Notes: a model not told the origin generated them from the sequence alone. Shown: positions 15,445 to 25,234, numbered from the stretch's first letter. The stretch: 64,000 bases of DNA from Rubrivivax rivuli (GCF_004016505.1 NZ_SACR01000007.1:186001-250000), one strand, 5' to 3'. Numbers and translations: made by a program.

Positions 15445-18400
15445 TCATCCCCAGCGGGTGTCGGCGTTCTCCAGCAGGGTGTCGACGATCTGCAGGAACT
15501 GCGCCACGTCCAGCGGCTTCGTCACGTAATGGGCGGCGCCGGCTGTCAGCGCCTGCGCGGCGGCGTGCGTGGTCGCGTCGGCCGACACCACCACCACCGG
15601 GATGTGCGCAACGTTGTCGTCCTGCTTCAGGTGGCGCAGCAGTTCCTGGCCGCTGATGTCGGGCAGCTGCATGTCCAGCAGGATCAGGTCGGGCTGCTCG
15701 GCGCGGATGGCGGCCAGGCCGTCCAGGCCCAGCTGCGAGGTCTGCAGCCGGATCTGCGTGCGCTGCGCCAGCACCCCGCGCATGACCTCGATGTTGGTCT
15801 CGTTGTCTTCGACGTAGTGCACCAGGCGCTGCTGGTAGGGCGCGGGCAAGGTGTCGCTGTAGGCAGGGCGCGGTGTCTCGTCGGCATCGGCGGCCGGCAG
15901 CCTGAGCGTGAACACCGAACCCCGGCCGGCTTCGCTGCTGGCCGTCAGGGTGCCCCCCATCAGCTCGGCCAGGCGCCGGCTGATCACCAGGCCGATGCCC
16001 GTGCCCTCGATGCCGCTGCCTTCACGCCCGAGGCGGTTGTAGGGCTGGAAGAGGGCGCCAAGCTGCTCGGCCGTCATGCCCAGGCCGGTGTCGGCGACGG
16101 CCAGCTCCACCATGTCGCCACCCGGCAAGGTCAGGCGCTGTGCGGTGATGCTGACGGTGCCGCCGTCGGCGTTGTATTTCACGGCGTTGGACAGCAGGTT
16201 CGTCAGCACCTGGCGCAGCCGCATCGGGTCGGCCAGCACGGCGCGGGCGCCGGGGTCGAGCGCATGGCCGAGGCGGATGCCGCGCTGGGCCGCGGGCGTG
16301 GCCACCATCGCGCTGCAGGCCGTCACCAGGGGCTCGAGCGCCAGCGGGGCGAGCTGCAGCTTCACCGCACCGCTTTCGATGCGGGCCAGGTCCAGCGTTT
16401 CGTTGATCATCTCCAGCAGGTGCCAGCCAGCCCGCTGGATCTGCTGCGTCCACTCGCGCTGGTGTTCGGCCAGGCCGTGCTCGCGGTCCAGGCCCAGCAG
16501 CTGCGCGAAGCCGATCATCGCGTTCAGCGGCGTGCGCAGTTCGTGGCTCATGCGCGAGAGGAATTCGCTCTTGGCACGGTTGGCCGCTTCGGCGCGCTGC
16601 AGCGCGTTCTCGCTGGCCAGCAGGCGCAGGTGTTCGGTGATGTCCTCCACCACGCCCACCATGCGCAGCAGGCGACCGTCAGGCCCGCGCAAGGCGTTGG
16701 CGATCACGCGCACCTGCAGTTCGCCGCCGCCGGCTTTCTGCAGCCGCACGGGTTCGACCACCTGCGAGCTCTGGCCCTCGAACAGCGTGCGCCGCAGCGC
16801 GATCAGGCGCGGTATGTCGTCGGCGTGCACCATCGCGGCCACCGCCACGCCCCGCATCGCTGCGGGGGGCTGGCCCACCATCGCCGCGAAGCGCGCGTTG
16901 CCTTCGATCACGAGTCCCTGCGGGTCGAGGAAGATCACGCCCAGCGGCACATGGTCGAGGATGCTGCGCAGCCTTTCCTCGCTCTCGCGCAGCGCAGCCT
17001 CGGCAGCAGCCCGTTCACGGATCTCGCGGCGCAGTTCGGAGGTGCCGGCCTGCACCGCACGTTCGGTGCGCCGGGTGTGGCCCGTCACGGTGAGCAGCAG
17101 GGCCCCCAGCAGCGAGGCCGCGGCCAGGCCGCCCATCGACAGCAGCCAGGCGGCGGCATGCTCGGAGCCTGACCCGCCAGGGGCGGGTTCGATCTGCAGT
17201 TCCAGCGTGCGCCCGCCGAGCGCCAGCGTCCGCCGCGTCATCGGCCGGTCGCTGCTGGGCACCGCCGCCTCGCAGCCGCTGGCGCCAGCCAGGCGCGGCC
17301 GCGCCACGCCCGGTGTGGTGTCCACCAGGCACCAGCGCAGTGGCGTGCGCGCGGCTGCGGCCAGGCCGGCCATGGCCTGCTCGGTGGAGACGGTGACGAA
17401 CACCACACCGCTGAAGTTGGCTCGGCGCTCGGCCTCGCTGCCGCTGGGGCCGCGGAACAGCGCGTGGTACAGCACGACGCCGGTCTCGTCGCCCTCGGCC
17501 TGCGTGAGGCGAAAGCCGCCGGTGGCCGCAGGCGCGTTGCCCCGCAGGCTGGCCTGCAGTGCCTGCCGCGCCGCGGGGATGGACAGCACGTTCACGCCCA
17601 GCGCGGTGCGGTTGCTGGCCAGGGGCGCGATGCGCCGCAGCACCACCACCTCGCCGTCGGCAGCCCGGGCCTGTCCGGTGTCGCGGTCGAAGACGCGGAA
17701 GGTGGGGCCCAGGTCACGCCGCGCTGCCATTTCGTAGGCGGCCAGGTCCGCGAGCTTGACCCGTTCGCTGTAGCCCAGCGCACGCAGGGGCGAACTGCGC
17801 TGCTGTATCCACCAGTCTGCGGCGTTCGTGAGTGCGGCATCGTCCAGCCTGCCCTGCACGAGCGCGGCGCTGTGCAGGGCCTGCAGCGCGTAGACCGGCA
17901 CGGCCAGCCTGGCCTCGGCGGTGGCCACCAGGCGGTCGGCATCGCGTTCGAAAGCCACCAGGTTCCGCTGGCGGTCGAGTTCGGACAGCTCGTACATCGC
18001 GGCCGCCAGCAGCGCCACAGCCGCCAGTGTCGGCACGGCCAGGGTGCGTGCACGGGGGCGCCAGTCTTCGCGCGGGCGACCGATGAGCGTGAGCGCCAGC
18101 GGCGCGCCGATCAGCACCCCGAAGGCATCGCCCACCCACCAGGTGCCCCAGGTCGTGGCCGCAGCGGCCAGCGGCATTTCACCCAGCAGCACCAGGGCAG
18201 TGGTGGCGATGCTGGCGCTCACGCAGCTGCCCACGAGTGCGCCCAGCAGCGAGAAGCGCAGGATGTCGCGCGGCGCATCCAGCACCAGGGGCTGGCTGAC
18301 GTGGCGGCGCACCAGCGCCGCCGCAGCCGCAGCCTGCAGCGTGGCGCCCACCGAGATCACCAGCGGCAGCACCAGGCTGGCCACACCCGGGGCACCACGC

Positions 18401-18684
18401 AGGCTGGCCAGGCCGCCATTGACGGCCAGTGCACCGAGCATCACACCCAGCAGCGCCACGCGGCCATGCATCAGCACCGCGGCCAGCGCGATGCCGGCGG
18501 CAGGGTAGAGCGGCGAAGCGTAGCTCGGCGGCCCCGCCAGCATCAGCGCCAGCCCGCCGGCCAGGGCATAGGCGATGAAGGTGCCCAGCACCACGGCCGG
18601 GCCGGCCGCAGTTTCGAGCGGGGCTGCGACGGAAGCCGTCGCGGGGGCTGCTGCAGCGGGCGGGGCAGGGTGGCGGTCGGCCAT
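15445..18684 (-). CDS. MASE1-CHASE-PAS hybrid sensor histidine kinase with receiver
   Basis: A 1079-residue inner-membrane hybrid kinase. The N-terminal MASE1 integral-membrane sensor is at about residues 28-235. A CHASE-type periplasmic region follows (~240-490), with a further TM at ~505-530. A PAS domain is at ~560-690. The HisKA domain has MSHELRTPLN (His714), the HATPase has GTGIGLVISRRL, and the C-terminal receiver has Asp1004 in LILLDMQLP and Lys in YVTKPLD. There is no HPt domain and no response regulator nearby, so the output partner is elsewhere. The ATG at 18684 is chosen over a 14-residue upstream extension. Confidence 0.9.
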   Translation of the reverse strand: MADRHPAPPAAAAPATASVAAPLETAAGPAVVLGTFIAYALAGGLALMLAGPPSYASPLYPAAGIALAAVLMHGRVALLGVMLGALAVNGGLASLRGAPGVASLVLPLVISVGATLQAAAAAALVRRHVSQPLVLDAPRDILRFSLLGALVGSCVSASIATTALVLLGEMPLAAAATTWGTWWVGDAFGVLIGAPLALTLIGRPREDWRPRARTLAVPTLAAVALLAAAMYELSELDRQRNLVAFERDADRLVATAEARLAVPVYALQALHSAALVQGRLDDAALTNAADWWIQQRSSPLRALGYSERVKLADLAAYEMAARRDLGPTFRVFDRDTGQARAADGEVVVLRRIAPLASNRTALGVNVLSIPAARQALQASLRGNAPAATGGFRLTQAEGDETGVVLYHALFRGPSGSEAERRANFSGVVFVTVSTEQAMAGLAAAARTPLRWCLVDTTPGVARPRLAGASGCEAAVPSSDRPMTRRTLALGGRTLELQIEPAPGGSGSEHAAAWLLSMGGLAAASLLGALLLTVTGHTRRTERAVQAGTSELRREIRERAAAEAALRESEERLRSILDHVPLGVIFLDPQGLVIEGNARFAAMVGQPPAAMRGVAVAAMVHADDIPRLIALRRTLFEGQSSQVVEPVRLQKAGGGELQVRVIANALRGPDGRLLRMVGVVEDITEHLRLLASENALQRAEAANRAKSEFLSRMSHELRTPLNAMIGFAQLLGLDREHGLAEHQREWTQQIQRAGWHLLEMINETLDLARIESGAVKLQLAPLALEPLVTACSAMVATPAAQRGIRLGHALDPGARAVLADPMRLRQVLTNLLSNAVKYNADGGTVSITAQRLTLPGGDMVELAVADTGLGMTAEQLGALFQPYNRLGREGSGIEGTGIGLVISRRLAELMGGTLTASSEAGRGSVFTLRLPAADADETPRPAYSDTLPAPYQQRLVHYVEDNETNIEVMRGVLAQRTQIRLQTSQLGLDGLAAIRAEQPDLILLDMQLPDISGQELLRHLKQDDNVAHIPVVVVSADATTHAAAQALTAGAAHYVTKPLDVAQFLQIVDTLLENADTRWG

Positions 18685-18734
18685 GGGCCCCACTCTAAGC
18701 CGGCGCGGCCGGCCCTGTCCCTTCAACGTGGATG

Positions 18735-19829
18735 TCAGACGTTGAACAGGAAGTTCATCACGTCACCGTCCTTGACGACGTACTCCTTGCCCTCGGCGCG
18801 CATCTTGCCGGCGTCCTTGGCGCCCTGCTCGCCCTTGAAGGCGATGAAGTCGTCGAAGGCGATGGTCTGCGCGCGGATGAAGCCGCGCTCGAAGTCGGTG
18901 TGGATCACGCCGGCCGCCTGCGGCGCGGTGTCGCCGATGTGGATGGTCCAGGCGCGCACTTCCTTCACGCCGGCGGTGAAGTAGGTCTGCAGACCCAGCA
19001 ACTTGAAGGCGGCGCGGATCAGGCGGTTCAGGCCGGGCTCGTCCTGCCCCATTTCCTGCAGGAACAGCGCGCGGTCTTCGTCCTCCATGTCGGCGAGTTC
19101 GGCCTCTGTCTTGGCGCAGATGGCCACCACGGGCGCGTTCTGCTTGGCCGCGAACTCGCGCAGGCGGTCGAGGAAGGGGTTGTTCTCGAAGCCGGTCTCG
19201 CTGACGTTGCCCACGAACATCGCCGGCTTGGCCGTGATCAGGCACAAGGGCTTCAGGATGACCAGCTCTTCCTTGCTGAAGGCGATGCTGCGCACGGGCT
19301 GCGCCTGGTCCAGCGCGGCCTGGCACTTCTCCAGCACCTTCACCAGCGCGGCGGCTTCCTTGTCGTTGCCGCTGCGCGCGGCCTTCAAGTAGCGGTGCAG
19401 GCTCTTTTCCACCGTGGACAGGTCGGCCAGGCAGAGCTCGGTCTGGATGACCTCGATGTCGGCGATGGGGTCCACGCGGCCGGCCACGTGGATGACGTTC
19501 TCGTCTTCGAAGCAGCGCACCACGTTGACGATGGCATCTGTTTCGCGGATGTGACTGAGGAACTGGTTGCCCAGGCCTTCACCCTTGCTGGCCCCGGCCA
19601 CCAGGCCCGCGATGTCGACGAACTCGACGATGGCCGGCACGATCTTCTCGGGCTTGACGATGGCCGACAGCGCGGCCAGGCGCGGGTCGGGCAGTTCCAC
19701 CACGCCGACGTTGGGCTCGATGGTGCAGAAGGGGTAGTTCTCGGCCGCGATGCCGGCTTTCGTCAGCGCGTTGAAGAGGGTCGACTTGCCGACGTTGGGC
19801 AGGCCGACGATGCCGCACTTGAGGCTCAT
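18735..19829 (-). CDS. ychF: Redox-regulated ATPase YchF
   Basis: Obg-family P-loop protein that hydrolyses ATP rather than GTP, binds ribosomes and takes part in oxidative-stress control. At 364 residues it has almost exactly the E. coli length. GLPNVGKST is the P-loop, followed by a coiled-coil middle and the C-terminal TGS domain (ending YVVKDGDVMNFLFNV). It is divergent from pirin over 52 bp. Confidence 0.96.
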   Translation of the reverse strand: MSLKCGIVGLPNVGKSTLFNALTKAGIAAENYPFCTIEPNVGVVELPDPRLAALSAIVKPEKIVPAIVEFVDIAGLVAGASKGEGLGNQFLSHIRETDAIVNVVRCFEDENVIHVAGRVDPIADIEVIQTELCLADLSTVEKSLHRYLKAARSGNDKEAAALVKVLEKCQAALDQAQPVRSIAFSKEELVILKPLCLITAKPAMFVGNVSETGFENNPFLDRLREFAAKQNAPVVAICAKTEAELADMEDEDRALFLQEMGQDEPGLNRLIRAAFKLLGLQTYFTAGVKEVRAWTIHIGDTAPQAAGVIHTDFERGFIRAQTIAFDDFIAFKGEQGAKDAGKMRAEGKEYVVKDGDVMNFLFNV

Positions 19830-19881
19830 GGGGGGGCTTTCTGGATCAGCGGGTAACCGACGATTTTCCTACACTGCGGCG

Positions 19882-20769
19882 ATGAGCACCCCACCTGCCT
19901 CCACGCGCCTGTCGCTGCCCGCGCACAGCAAAGACCTCGGCGGCGGTTTCACCGTTCGCCGCTACCTGCCGGCGGCAGCGCGGCAGTCGGTGGGCCCCTT
20001 CCTGTTTTTCGACCACTTCGGCCCCGTGCAGGCCGGCCCCGACGACAACCACGACGTGCGCGCCCACCCGCACATCGGCCTGGCCACCGTGACCTACCTC
20101 TTCGAGGGTGCGATGCAGCACCGCGATTCACTGGGCGTGGTGCAGCGCATCGAGCCCGGCGCCATCAACTGGATGACGGCCGGCCGCGGCATCGTGCACA
20201 GCGAGCGCACGCCCGAGGATCTGCGCGGCGTGGCGCGCCGCAGCCACGGCCTGCAGCTGTGGGTGGCCCTGCCGGCTGAAGACGAGGAAATGGCACCGGC
20301 CTTCGCCCACACGCCGGCGGCCAACATCCCGGCGCTGGAGGTCGGCGGCGCCCGCCTGCGCGTGCTGGTGGGCGAGGCTTTCGGGGCCGTGTCGCCGGTG
20401 GCGGTGCGCTCGCCCACGCTCTACCTCGACATCGAAATGTCCGCTGGCGATGCCTTCCCGCTGCCTCTGGCCGAAGAGCGTGCGCTCTACGTCATCGAAG
20501 GCAGCGTGCACGTCGACGGCGAGGTCTTGCCGACAGGCCGGCTGCTGGTGCTGGCCCCGGGCGAAGAGCCCATGCTCGGTGCCGAGGGCGAAGCGCGTGT
20601 GGTGATGATCGGCGGCGCGCCGCTGGGCCACCGCCACATGTGGTGGAACTTCGTCTCGTCGCGCAAAGAGCGCATCGTGCAGGCCGCCGACGACTGGGCG
20701 GCCGGGCGCATGACGATGGTGCCGGGCGAGGCCGAGTTCATCCCGCTGCCCGAACACCGGCCGGGCTGA
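19882..20769 (+). CDS. Pirin family protein
   Basis: A 295-residue bicupin. The N-terminal cupin keeps the metal ligands (RAHPHIGL with two His, then GIVHSE with His and Glu). Members are Fe-dependent quercetinase-like enzymes or transcriptional cofactors; which applies here is unknown. The ATG at 19882 is preceded by TACACT, a possible leaderless-type -10. It is convergent with the MOSC gene. Confidence 0.9.
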   Translation: MSTPPASTRLSLPAHSKDLGGGFTVRRYLPAAARQSVGPFLFFDHFGPVQAGPDDNHDVRAHPHIGLATVTYLFEGAMQHRDSLGVVQRIEPGAINWMTAGRGIVHSERTPEDLRGVARRSHGLQLWVALPAEDEEMAPAFAHTPAANIPALEVGGARLRVLVGEAFGAVSPVAVRSPTLYLDIEMSAGDAFPLPLAEERALYVIEGSVHVDGEVLPTGRLLVLAPGEEPMLGAEGEARVVMIGGAPLGHRHMWWNFVSSRKERIVQAADDWAAGRMTMVPGEAEFIPLPEHRPG

Positions 20770-20781
20770 GGGCCCGCGCGC

Positions 20782-21642
20782 TCAGTCGAACTTGTAGCGC
20801 GCACTCACCGCCTGGCCCACGCGCAGCGTGTGCTCCAGGCCCTGCACGATGACGGCGTTCATGCCGAAGGTGATGGCGCCGTTCAGGCGCGGGTCGCTGC
20901 GGTAGCCGGCCAGCGTGCGGCCGGGCTCGGTGCCGGTCTCGGCCGTGGCGGGGTCGACGTTGGGGATGCTGCAGCGCGAGCAGGGCTTGACGAAACGCAG
21001 CGTCACCGCGCCCTCGGCGGTGCTGATGTCGATCTCGTCGAGGTGGTCTTCGTCCCAGGGCTGCAGGCCCGCCAGCACGAGGTTGGGGCGGAAGCGCTGC
21101 ATCGTCACCGGCGCATGGCCCTGGGCCTGCAGGCGGCCGTTCAGCTCGTCCAGCGAAGCCTGGTTGGCCACCAGCAGCGGATAGCCGTCGGCGAACTGGT
21201 TCTCGGCCTGCAGGGCGCCCGTCCATTTCGGGTCGGAGAGGCGCTTTTCCTCGGGGTCGAAGCGCGCCAGGCGCAGCTTCTGGCCGAGGAAATCGCTGAA
21301 CCACTGGGCCGCCAGCCCGCCCATGTCGTAGGCCTTGACCACGTCGTCCCACACGCGCACGCGGGTGGGGGCTTCCACGGTGTCGAAGCGCAGGTGCAGC
21401 GCCAGCATGCCGGGCGCGCGCAGCACGATGTCGCTGCCGCGCAGCGTGGGCTGGATCAGCGCCATGCGGGGCAGCTCGCGCTGGGTGAGCATCTCGCCGT
21501 GTTCGTCCACCACCATCCAGGCGCGGTCGAACTCCAGGCCGGTTTCGGCCAGCAGGGCTTCGTTCAGCGCGATGCCGCCGCAGCTCTTGATCGGGTGCAG
21601 GGCCAGCGCGGCGATGCGCAGGGCGGTCAGGTCGGTGCTCAT
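20782..21642 (-). CDS. MOSC and N-terminal beta-barrel domain protein
   Basis: A 286-residue protein of the YcbX/mARC type. The MOSC N-terminal beta-barrel (IAALALHPIKSCGGI) is followed by a MOSC domain with FKPC-like FVKPCSRCSIPNVDP, whose first Cys would coordinate the molybdenum cofactor. Such proteins reduce N-hydroxylated bases in E. coli. There is no ferredoxin domain at the C-terminus, so electrons must come from a separate protein. The start at 21642 is the first ATG compatible with the domain. Confidence 0.87.
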   Translation of the reverse strand: MSTDLTALRIAALALHPIKSCGGIALNEALLAETGLEFDRAWMVVDEHGEMLTQRELPRMALIQPTLRGSDIVLRAPGMLALHLRFDTVEAPTRVRVWDDVVKAYDMGGLAAQWFSDFLGQKLRLARFDPEEKRLSDPKWTGALQAENQFADGYPLLVANQASLDELNGRLQAQGHAPVTMQRFRPNLVLAGLQPWDEDHLDEIDISTAEGAVTLRFVKPCSRCSIPNVDPATAETGTEPGRTLAGYRSDPRLNGAITFGMNAVIVQGLEHTLRVGQAVSARYKFD

Positions 21643-21716
21643 GGGTGTTCTCGGCGGGCGGCAGGGGCTCTGGTGGCGCGGCATTGTGCCGGCAGGCCGC
21701 TGCCTACAATCCTTGG

Positions 21717-22850
21717 ATGCAAAAGCAGGAGCAAGCCGCCTACGACGTGCTGGTGCGCGGCACCGGGGCCGTGGGCCTGTGCACGGCGCTGGCCTTGTCG
21801 CGCCAGGGCTTGCGCGTGGCGCTGCTGGGCGCATTGGCCGAGCCGGCCGAGGGCGATGTGCGCGCCTACGCGCTGAACGCCGCCTCGGTGCAACTGCTGC
21901 AGACGCTGCGCGTGTGGGACGCCCTGCCGGCCGATGCCCGAACCGCCGTGCACGAGATGCACGTGCAGGGCGACGCTCCCGGCGCCGCCATCGATTTCTC
22001 GGCCTGGCAGCAGGCGCTGCCCGAGCTGGCCTGGATCGTCGACACCGCCGAGCTTGAACGCGCTTTGCGCGCCGCCGTGCGCTTCGCCCCGCACATCACG
22101 CCGGTGGCGGCCGAGGTGCCGGCCGCGCTGCAGGTGCTGGCCGAAGGCAAGGCCTCGGCCGCGCGTGCGGCCCTGGGCGTGAAGATGCCGCGCCAGCTCT
22201 ACGGCCAGCGCGCCATCGCCGCGCGGCTGCTGTCCGACCGGCCGCATGCCGGCCTCGCGCGGCAGTGGTTCCGCAGCCCTGACGTGCTGGCGCTGCTGCC
22301 CATGGACCGGCCGTTGCTCGAAGGCCGCACCGGCCACGGCCTGGCCCTGGTGTGGTCGCTGCCCGATGCGCTGAGCGACGCCCACATGGCGCTGGACGAT
22401 GCCGCCTTCACCACGCTGCTCAACGACGCCACGGCCGGTGCCGCCGGCACGCTGCAGCTGGCCGGCCCGCGCGCGCAGTGGCCGCTGATGCTGGCGCAGG
22501 CCGAGCAGTTCAGTGGCCCGGGCTGGGTGCTGGTGGGCGATGCCGCGCACGTGGTGCACCCGCTGGCCGGCCAGGGCCTGAACCTGGGCCTGGGCGACGT
22601 GCTGGCGCTGGCCGAGGTGCTGGCCGCTCGCGAGGCCTGGCGGCCGCTGGGTGACGAGCGCCTGCTGGCCCGTTATGCCCGCGCCCGCCTGGGGCCGGTG
22701 CGCGCGATGGCGCAGGTCACCGACGGCCTGCTGCACCTCTTCGCGAGCGAGCAGCCCGCGCTCAAGCTGCTGCGCAACCAGGGCCTCACGCTCGCCAACC
22801 GCCTCACGCCGCTCAAGCGCCTGCTCACCGGCCGCGCGCTGGGTGCCTGA
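21717..22850 (+). CDS. FAD-dependent UbiH/UbiF-type monooxygenase
   Basis: Class A flavoprotein hydroxylase (377 residues) resembling the ubiquinone-ring hydroxylases. It has the N-terminal GTGAVGLCTALALSRQG dinucleotide fold and the late GDAAHVVHPLAGQGLNLGLGD. The middle DG motif, normally a GADG-x-S type, is degraded to AEGKASAAR, and the protein is somewhat shorter than UbiH. Reactivity could therefore differ. The ATG at 21717 follows TACAAT at 21705-21710, a -10-like hexamer only 6 bp before the start. dsbC-like and DUF3429 genes follow in the same direction. Confidence 0.83.
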   Translation: MQKQEQAAYDVLVRGTGAVGLCTALALSRQGLRVALLGALAEPAEGDVRAYALNAASVQLLQTLRVWDALPADARTAVHEMHVQGDAPGAAIDFSAWQQALPELAWIVDTAELERALRAAVRFAPHITPVAAEVPAALQVLAEGKASAARAALGVKMPRQLYGQRAIAARLLSDRPHAGLARQWFRSPDVLALLPMDRPLLEGRTGHGLALVWSLPDALSDAHMALDDAAFTTLLNDATAGAAGTLQLAGPRAQWPLMLAQAEQFSGPGWVLVGDAAHVVHPLAGQGLNLGLGDVLALAEVLAAREAWRPLGDERLLARYARARLGPVRAMAQVTDGLLHLFASEQPALKLLRNQGLTLANRLTPLKRLLTGRALGA

Positions 22851-22894
22851 ACTCCTGCCGCTCGCCACCCCTGATCCGCCTCCCAGCCCCCGCC

Positions 22895-23638
22895 ATGAAC
22901 CTGCGTTTCCGCCCCTTCCTCGCGATCCTGCTGCTCGCCCTGGCGGGCACGGCCTGCTCGCAGAACGACGCCGCCGTGCAAGCCACCATCCGGAAGGCAC
23001 TGAGCGAGCGCCTGCCCAACCTGCCCAAGATCGACGAGATCACGCGCTCGCCGGTGGAAGGGCTGTGGGAGGTGCGCTACGGCGGCACCGAGATCATCTA
23101 CAGCGATGCCAAGGGCGACTTCGTCTTCGCCAACGGCTCGCTGGTGGACACCAAGACGCGCACCGACCTGACGCAGGCGCGCATCGAGAAGCTGCTGGCC
23201 ATCGACTGGGCGCAGATGCCGCTGAAGGACGCCATCGCCATCAAGCAGGGCACCGGCGCGCGGAAGATGGCCGTGTTCGTCGATCCGAACTGCGGCTACT
23301 GCAAGCGTTTCGAGCGCGACCTCACGACGGTGAAGGACGTGACGATCTACACCTTCCTGCTGCCCATCCTGGGTGCCGACTCGATGGCGAAATCGCGCGA
23401 CATCCTCTGCGCGAAAGACCCCGCGGTGGCCTGGCGCGCGTGGATGCTGGACGGCGTGCTGCCCGCCAAGGCCGTGAATTGCGACACCAGCGCCATCGAG
23501 CGCACGCTGGAGTTCGGTACCAAGCAGCGCGTCAACGGCACCCCGGCGGTGTTCTTCACCGACGGCACGCGCCGGCCGGGCGCGATCTCGGCCGACTCGG
23601 TGGAGCGCCTGCTCACCGCCGCCGCGGCGAAGAAGTGA
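22895..23638 (+). CDS. dsbC: DsbC-family thiol:disulfide isomerase
   Basis: Periplasmic disulfide isomerase/thioredoxin-fold protein (247 residues). The signal peptide ends around LALAGTACS; the Cys could be lipidated, but the lipobox is imperfect. The N-terminal dimerisation domain is at about 30-110, followed by the thioredoxin domain with active site CGYC (FVDPNCGYCKRF) and the cis-Pro loop NGTPAVFF. Two further Cys (ILCAKD and VNCDTS) match the structural disulfide of DsbC. It is 44 bp after the UbiH-like gene and 7 bp before DUF3429. Confidence 0.92.
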   Translation: MNLRFRPFLAILLLALAGTACSQNDAAVQATIRKALSERLPNLPKIDEITRSPVEGLWEVRYGGTEIIYSDAKGDFVFANGSLVDTKTRTDLTQARIEKLLAIDWAQMPLKDAIAIKQGTGARKMAVFVDPNCGYCKRFERDLTTVKDVTIYTFLLPILGADSMAKSRDILCAKDPAVAWRAWMLDGVLPAKAVNCDTSAIERTLEFGTKQRVNGTPAVFFTDGTRRPGAISADSVERLLTAAAAKK

Positions 23639-23645
23639 AGGCCCC

Positions 23646-24101
23646 ATGAACGCCGCCACCCTCGCCCCCGCGCCGCAAGACCTGCCCGTGCAAGCACGGC
23701 GCCTGGGCGCTGCCGGGCTCATTCCCTTCGTCGTCGGCGCCTTGCTGGTGTGGCTGGTGCGTGATCCGGAAGCCCATGGCTTCGTCGCCGCGGCGCTCTC
23801 GGCCTATGCGGCGCTGATCCTCAGCTTCCTCGGCGGCATCCACTGGGGCCTGGCCTTTCGCCATGAGCAGCCTCCCACGGCACTGCTGGTCTGGGGTGTG
23901 GTGCCCTCGCTCGTGGCCTGGCCGGCGGTGCTGATGCCGGCGTGGTCGGGCCTGGTCATCCACGGCGCCCTGCTGCTGGTGTGTTACGCGGTCGACCGGC
24001 GCCTGTACCCCGCCGAGGGCGTGGCGCGCTGGCTCACGCTGCGCTTCCGCCTCAGCGCCGTGGCTGCGCTGTGCTGCTTCATCGGCGCGGCCGGCACCTG
24101 A
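23646..24101 (+). CDS. DUF3429 family membrane protein
   Basis: A 151-residue inner-membrane protein with four to five hydrophobic segments and the family signature SFLGGIHWGL. Function unknown. It is tightly linked to dsbC (7-bp gap), and its stop overlaps the next open frame. Confidence 0.85.
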   Translation: MNAATLAPAPQDLPVQARRLGAAGLIPFVVGALLVWLVRDPEAHGFVAAALSAYAALILSFLGGIHWGLAFRHEQPPTALLVWGVVPSLVAWPAVLMPAWSGLVIHGALLLVCYAVDRRLYPAEGVARWLTLRFRLSAVAALCCFIGAAGT

Positions 24102-24124
24102 AGGCGCGGCGCGCGGGCCGGCTG

Positions 24125-25234
24125 GTGGCGCTGGGCGCCGCCGTGCTGGGCGTGCACCTGTGGCTGGTGGCCACGTACGGGCCCTCGCGCCTGGGCGAAG
24201 GCGCTGCCGATGGCGGGCTGGCGCGTTTCGAAGTGGCCTTCGTGAACGAGTTGCAGCCCGCTGTGCCCCCGGCCGGTGCAGCGAGGCCGGCCACGCCCGA
24301 ACCCCGGTCGCTGGTGCGCCCAGCGCCTGCCCCTGCCGCGGCAGCCTCCGCGCCGGCGGCCGCGGCCTCGGCGCCTGCCAGCCCCGCAGCCCCCGAACCG
24401 GCGCCCAGCCTGGCTGGCGAGCCCCTGGCCCCCGCCATCGTTGCACCGTCGATCGTGGCACTGCCTCCCGTGGCCGCCTTCATCGGGCCGGTGGCATCGG
24501 CGCCCACGCCCGTGGCCACGGCAGCTTCCGCGCCCGCGCAGCCAGCCTTCGAATGGCCACCTTCCACACGGCTGAGCTACCGCCTCACCGGCCATGCCCG
24601 CGGGCCGGTGGAGGGCCAGGCGCGCGTGGAGTGGCTGCGCCAGGGCAGCCGCTACCAGGTGGTGATGGAAGCCAGCGTCGGCCCCGCCTTCGCCCCCTTG
24701 ATGACGCGCCGCGAAACCAGCGAGGGCGAAATCACGCCCGAAGGCCTCAGCCCGCGCCACTACGAGATGGAGATGAAGGTGGTGCTGCGCCCGGCGCGAC
24801 GCACCCGCATCGAGATGGGCGCCGACACGGTGCGTCTGCCCGCTGGCGAGACCTTGCCGCGGCCTGCCGGGTTGCAGGACGCCGTGAGCCAGTTCGTGCA
24901 CATGACCTGGCTGTTCACGCTGCAGCCGGCCCTGCTGACGCCGGGCCACAGCATCGACATGCCGCTGGCGCTGCCGCGCCGCGTGGAGCCGTGGACCTAC
25001 GACGTGGTGGGCACCGAGACGCTGTACACCGAAGCCGGCGTGCTGGAGGCCGTGCACGTGCGCCCGCGCCGGCCCGCGCGGCCCGGCGATTTCACGGCCG
25101 AGATGTGGGTAGCCCCGAGCCTGCAGAACCTGCCGGTTCGCATCAAGGTGCGGCAGGACAGCGAGAACTGGATCGACCTGGCGCTGGAACGCCTGCCGCA
25201 GCAGGCAGCGCCCGCAACGCGCCCGGGTTCCTGA
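24125..25234 (+). CDS. DUF3108 family protein with membrane anchor and Ala/Pro linker
   Basis: A protein of about 369 residues. A single N-terminal hydrophobic segment is followed by an Ala/Pro-rich linker (roughly residues 45-140, TonB-like in composition) and a C-terminal DUF3108 beta-rich domain (from about LSYRLTGHARGPVEGQ). It is probably anchored in the inner membrane and spans the periplasm. The start is uncertain. GTG 24125 (used here) gives a slightly short anchor, while CTG 24098, overlapping the previous stop, would add LKARRAGRL, a charged start resembling homologues. Function unknown. Confidence 0.75.
   Translation: MALGAAVLGVHLWLVATYGPSRLGEGAADGGLARFEVAFVNELQPAVPPAGAARPATPEPRSLVRPAPAPAAAASAPAAAASAPASPAAPEPAPSLAGEPLAPAIVAPSIVALPPVAAFIGPVASAPTPVATAASAPAQPAFEWPPSTRLSYRLTGHARGPVEGQARVEWLRQGSRYQVVMEASVGPAFAPLMTRRETSEGEITPEGLSPRHYEMEMKVVLRPARRTRIEMGADTVRLPAGETLPRPAGLQDAVSQFVHMTWLFTLQPALLTPGHSIDMPLALPRRVEPWTYDVVGTETLYTEAGVLEAVHVRPRRPARPGDFTAEMWVAPSLQNLPVRIKVRQDSENWIDLALERLPQQAAPATRPGS

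Noticed and set aside
15529..17737. Large plus-strand frames opposite the hybrid kinase
   Set aside because: The kinase strand has all H, N, G and receiver motifs; the mirror frames have none.
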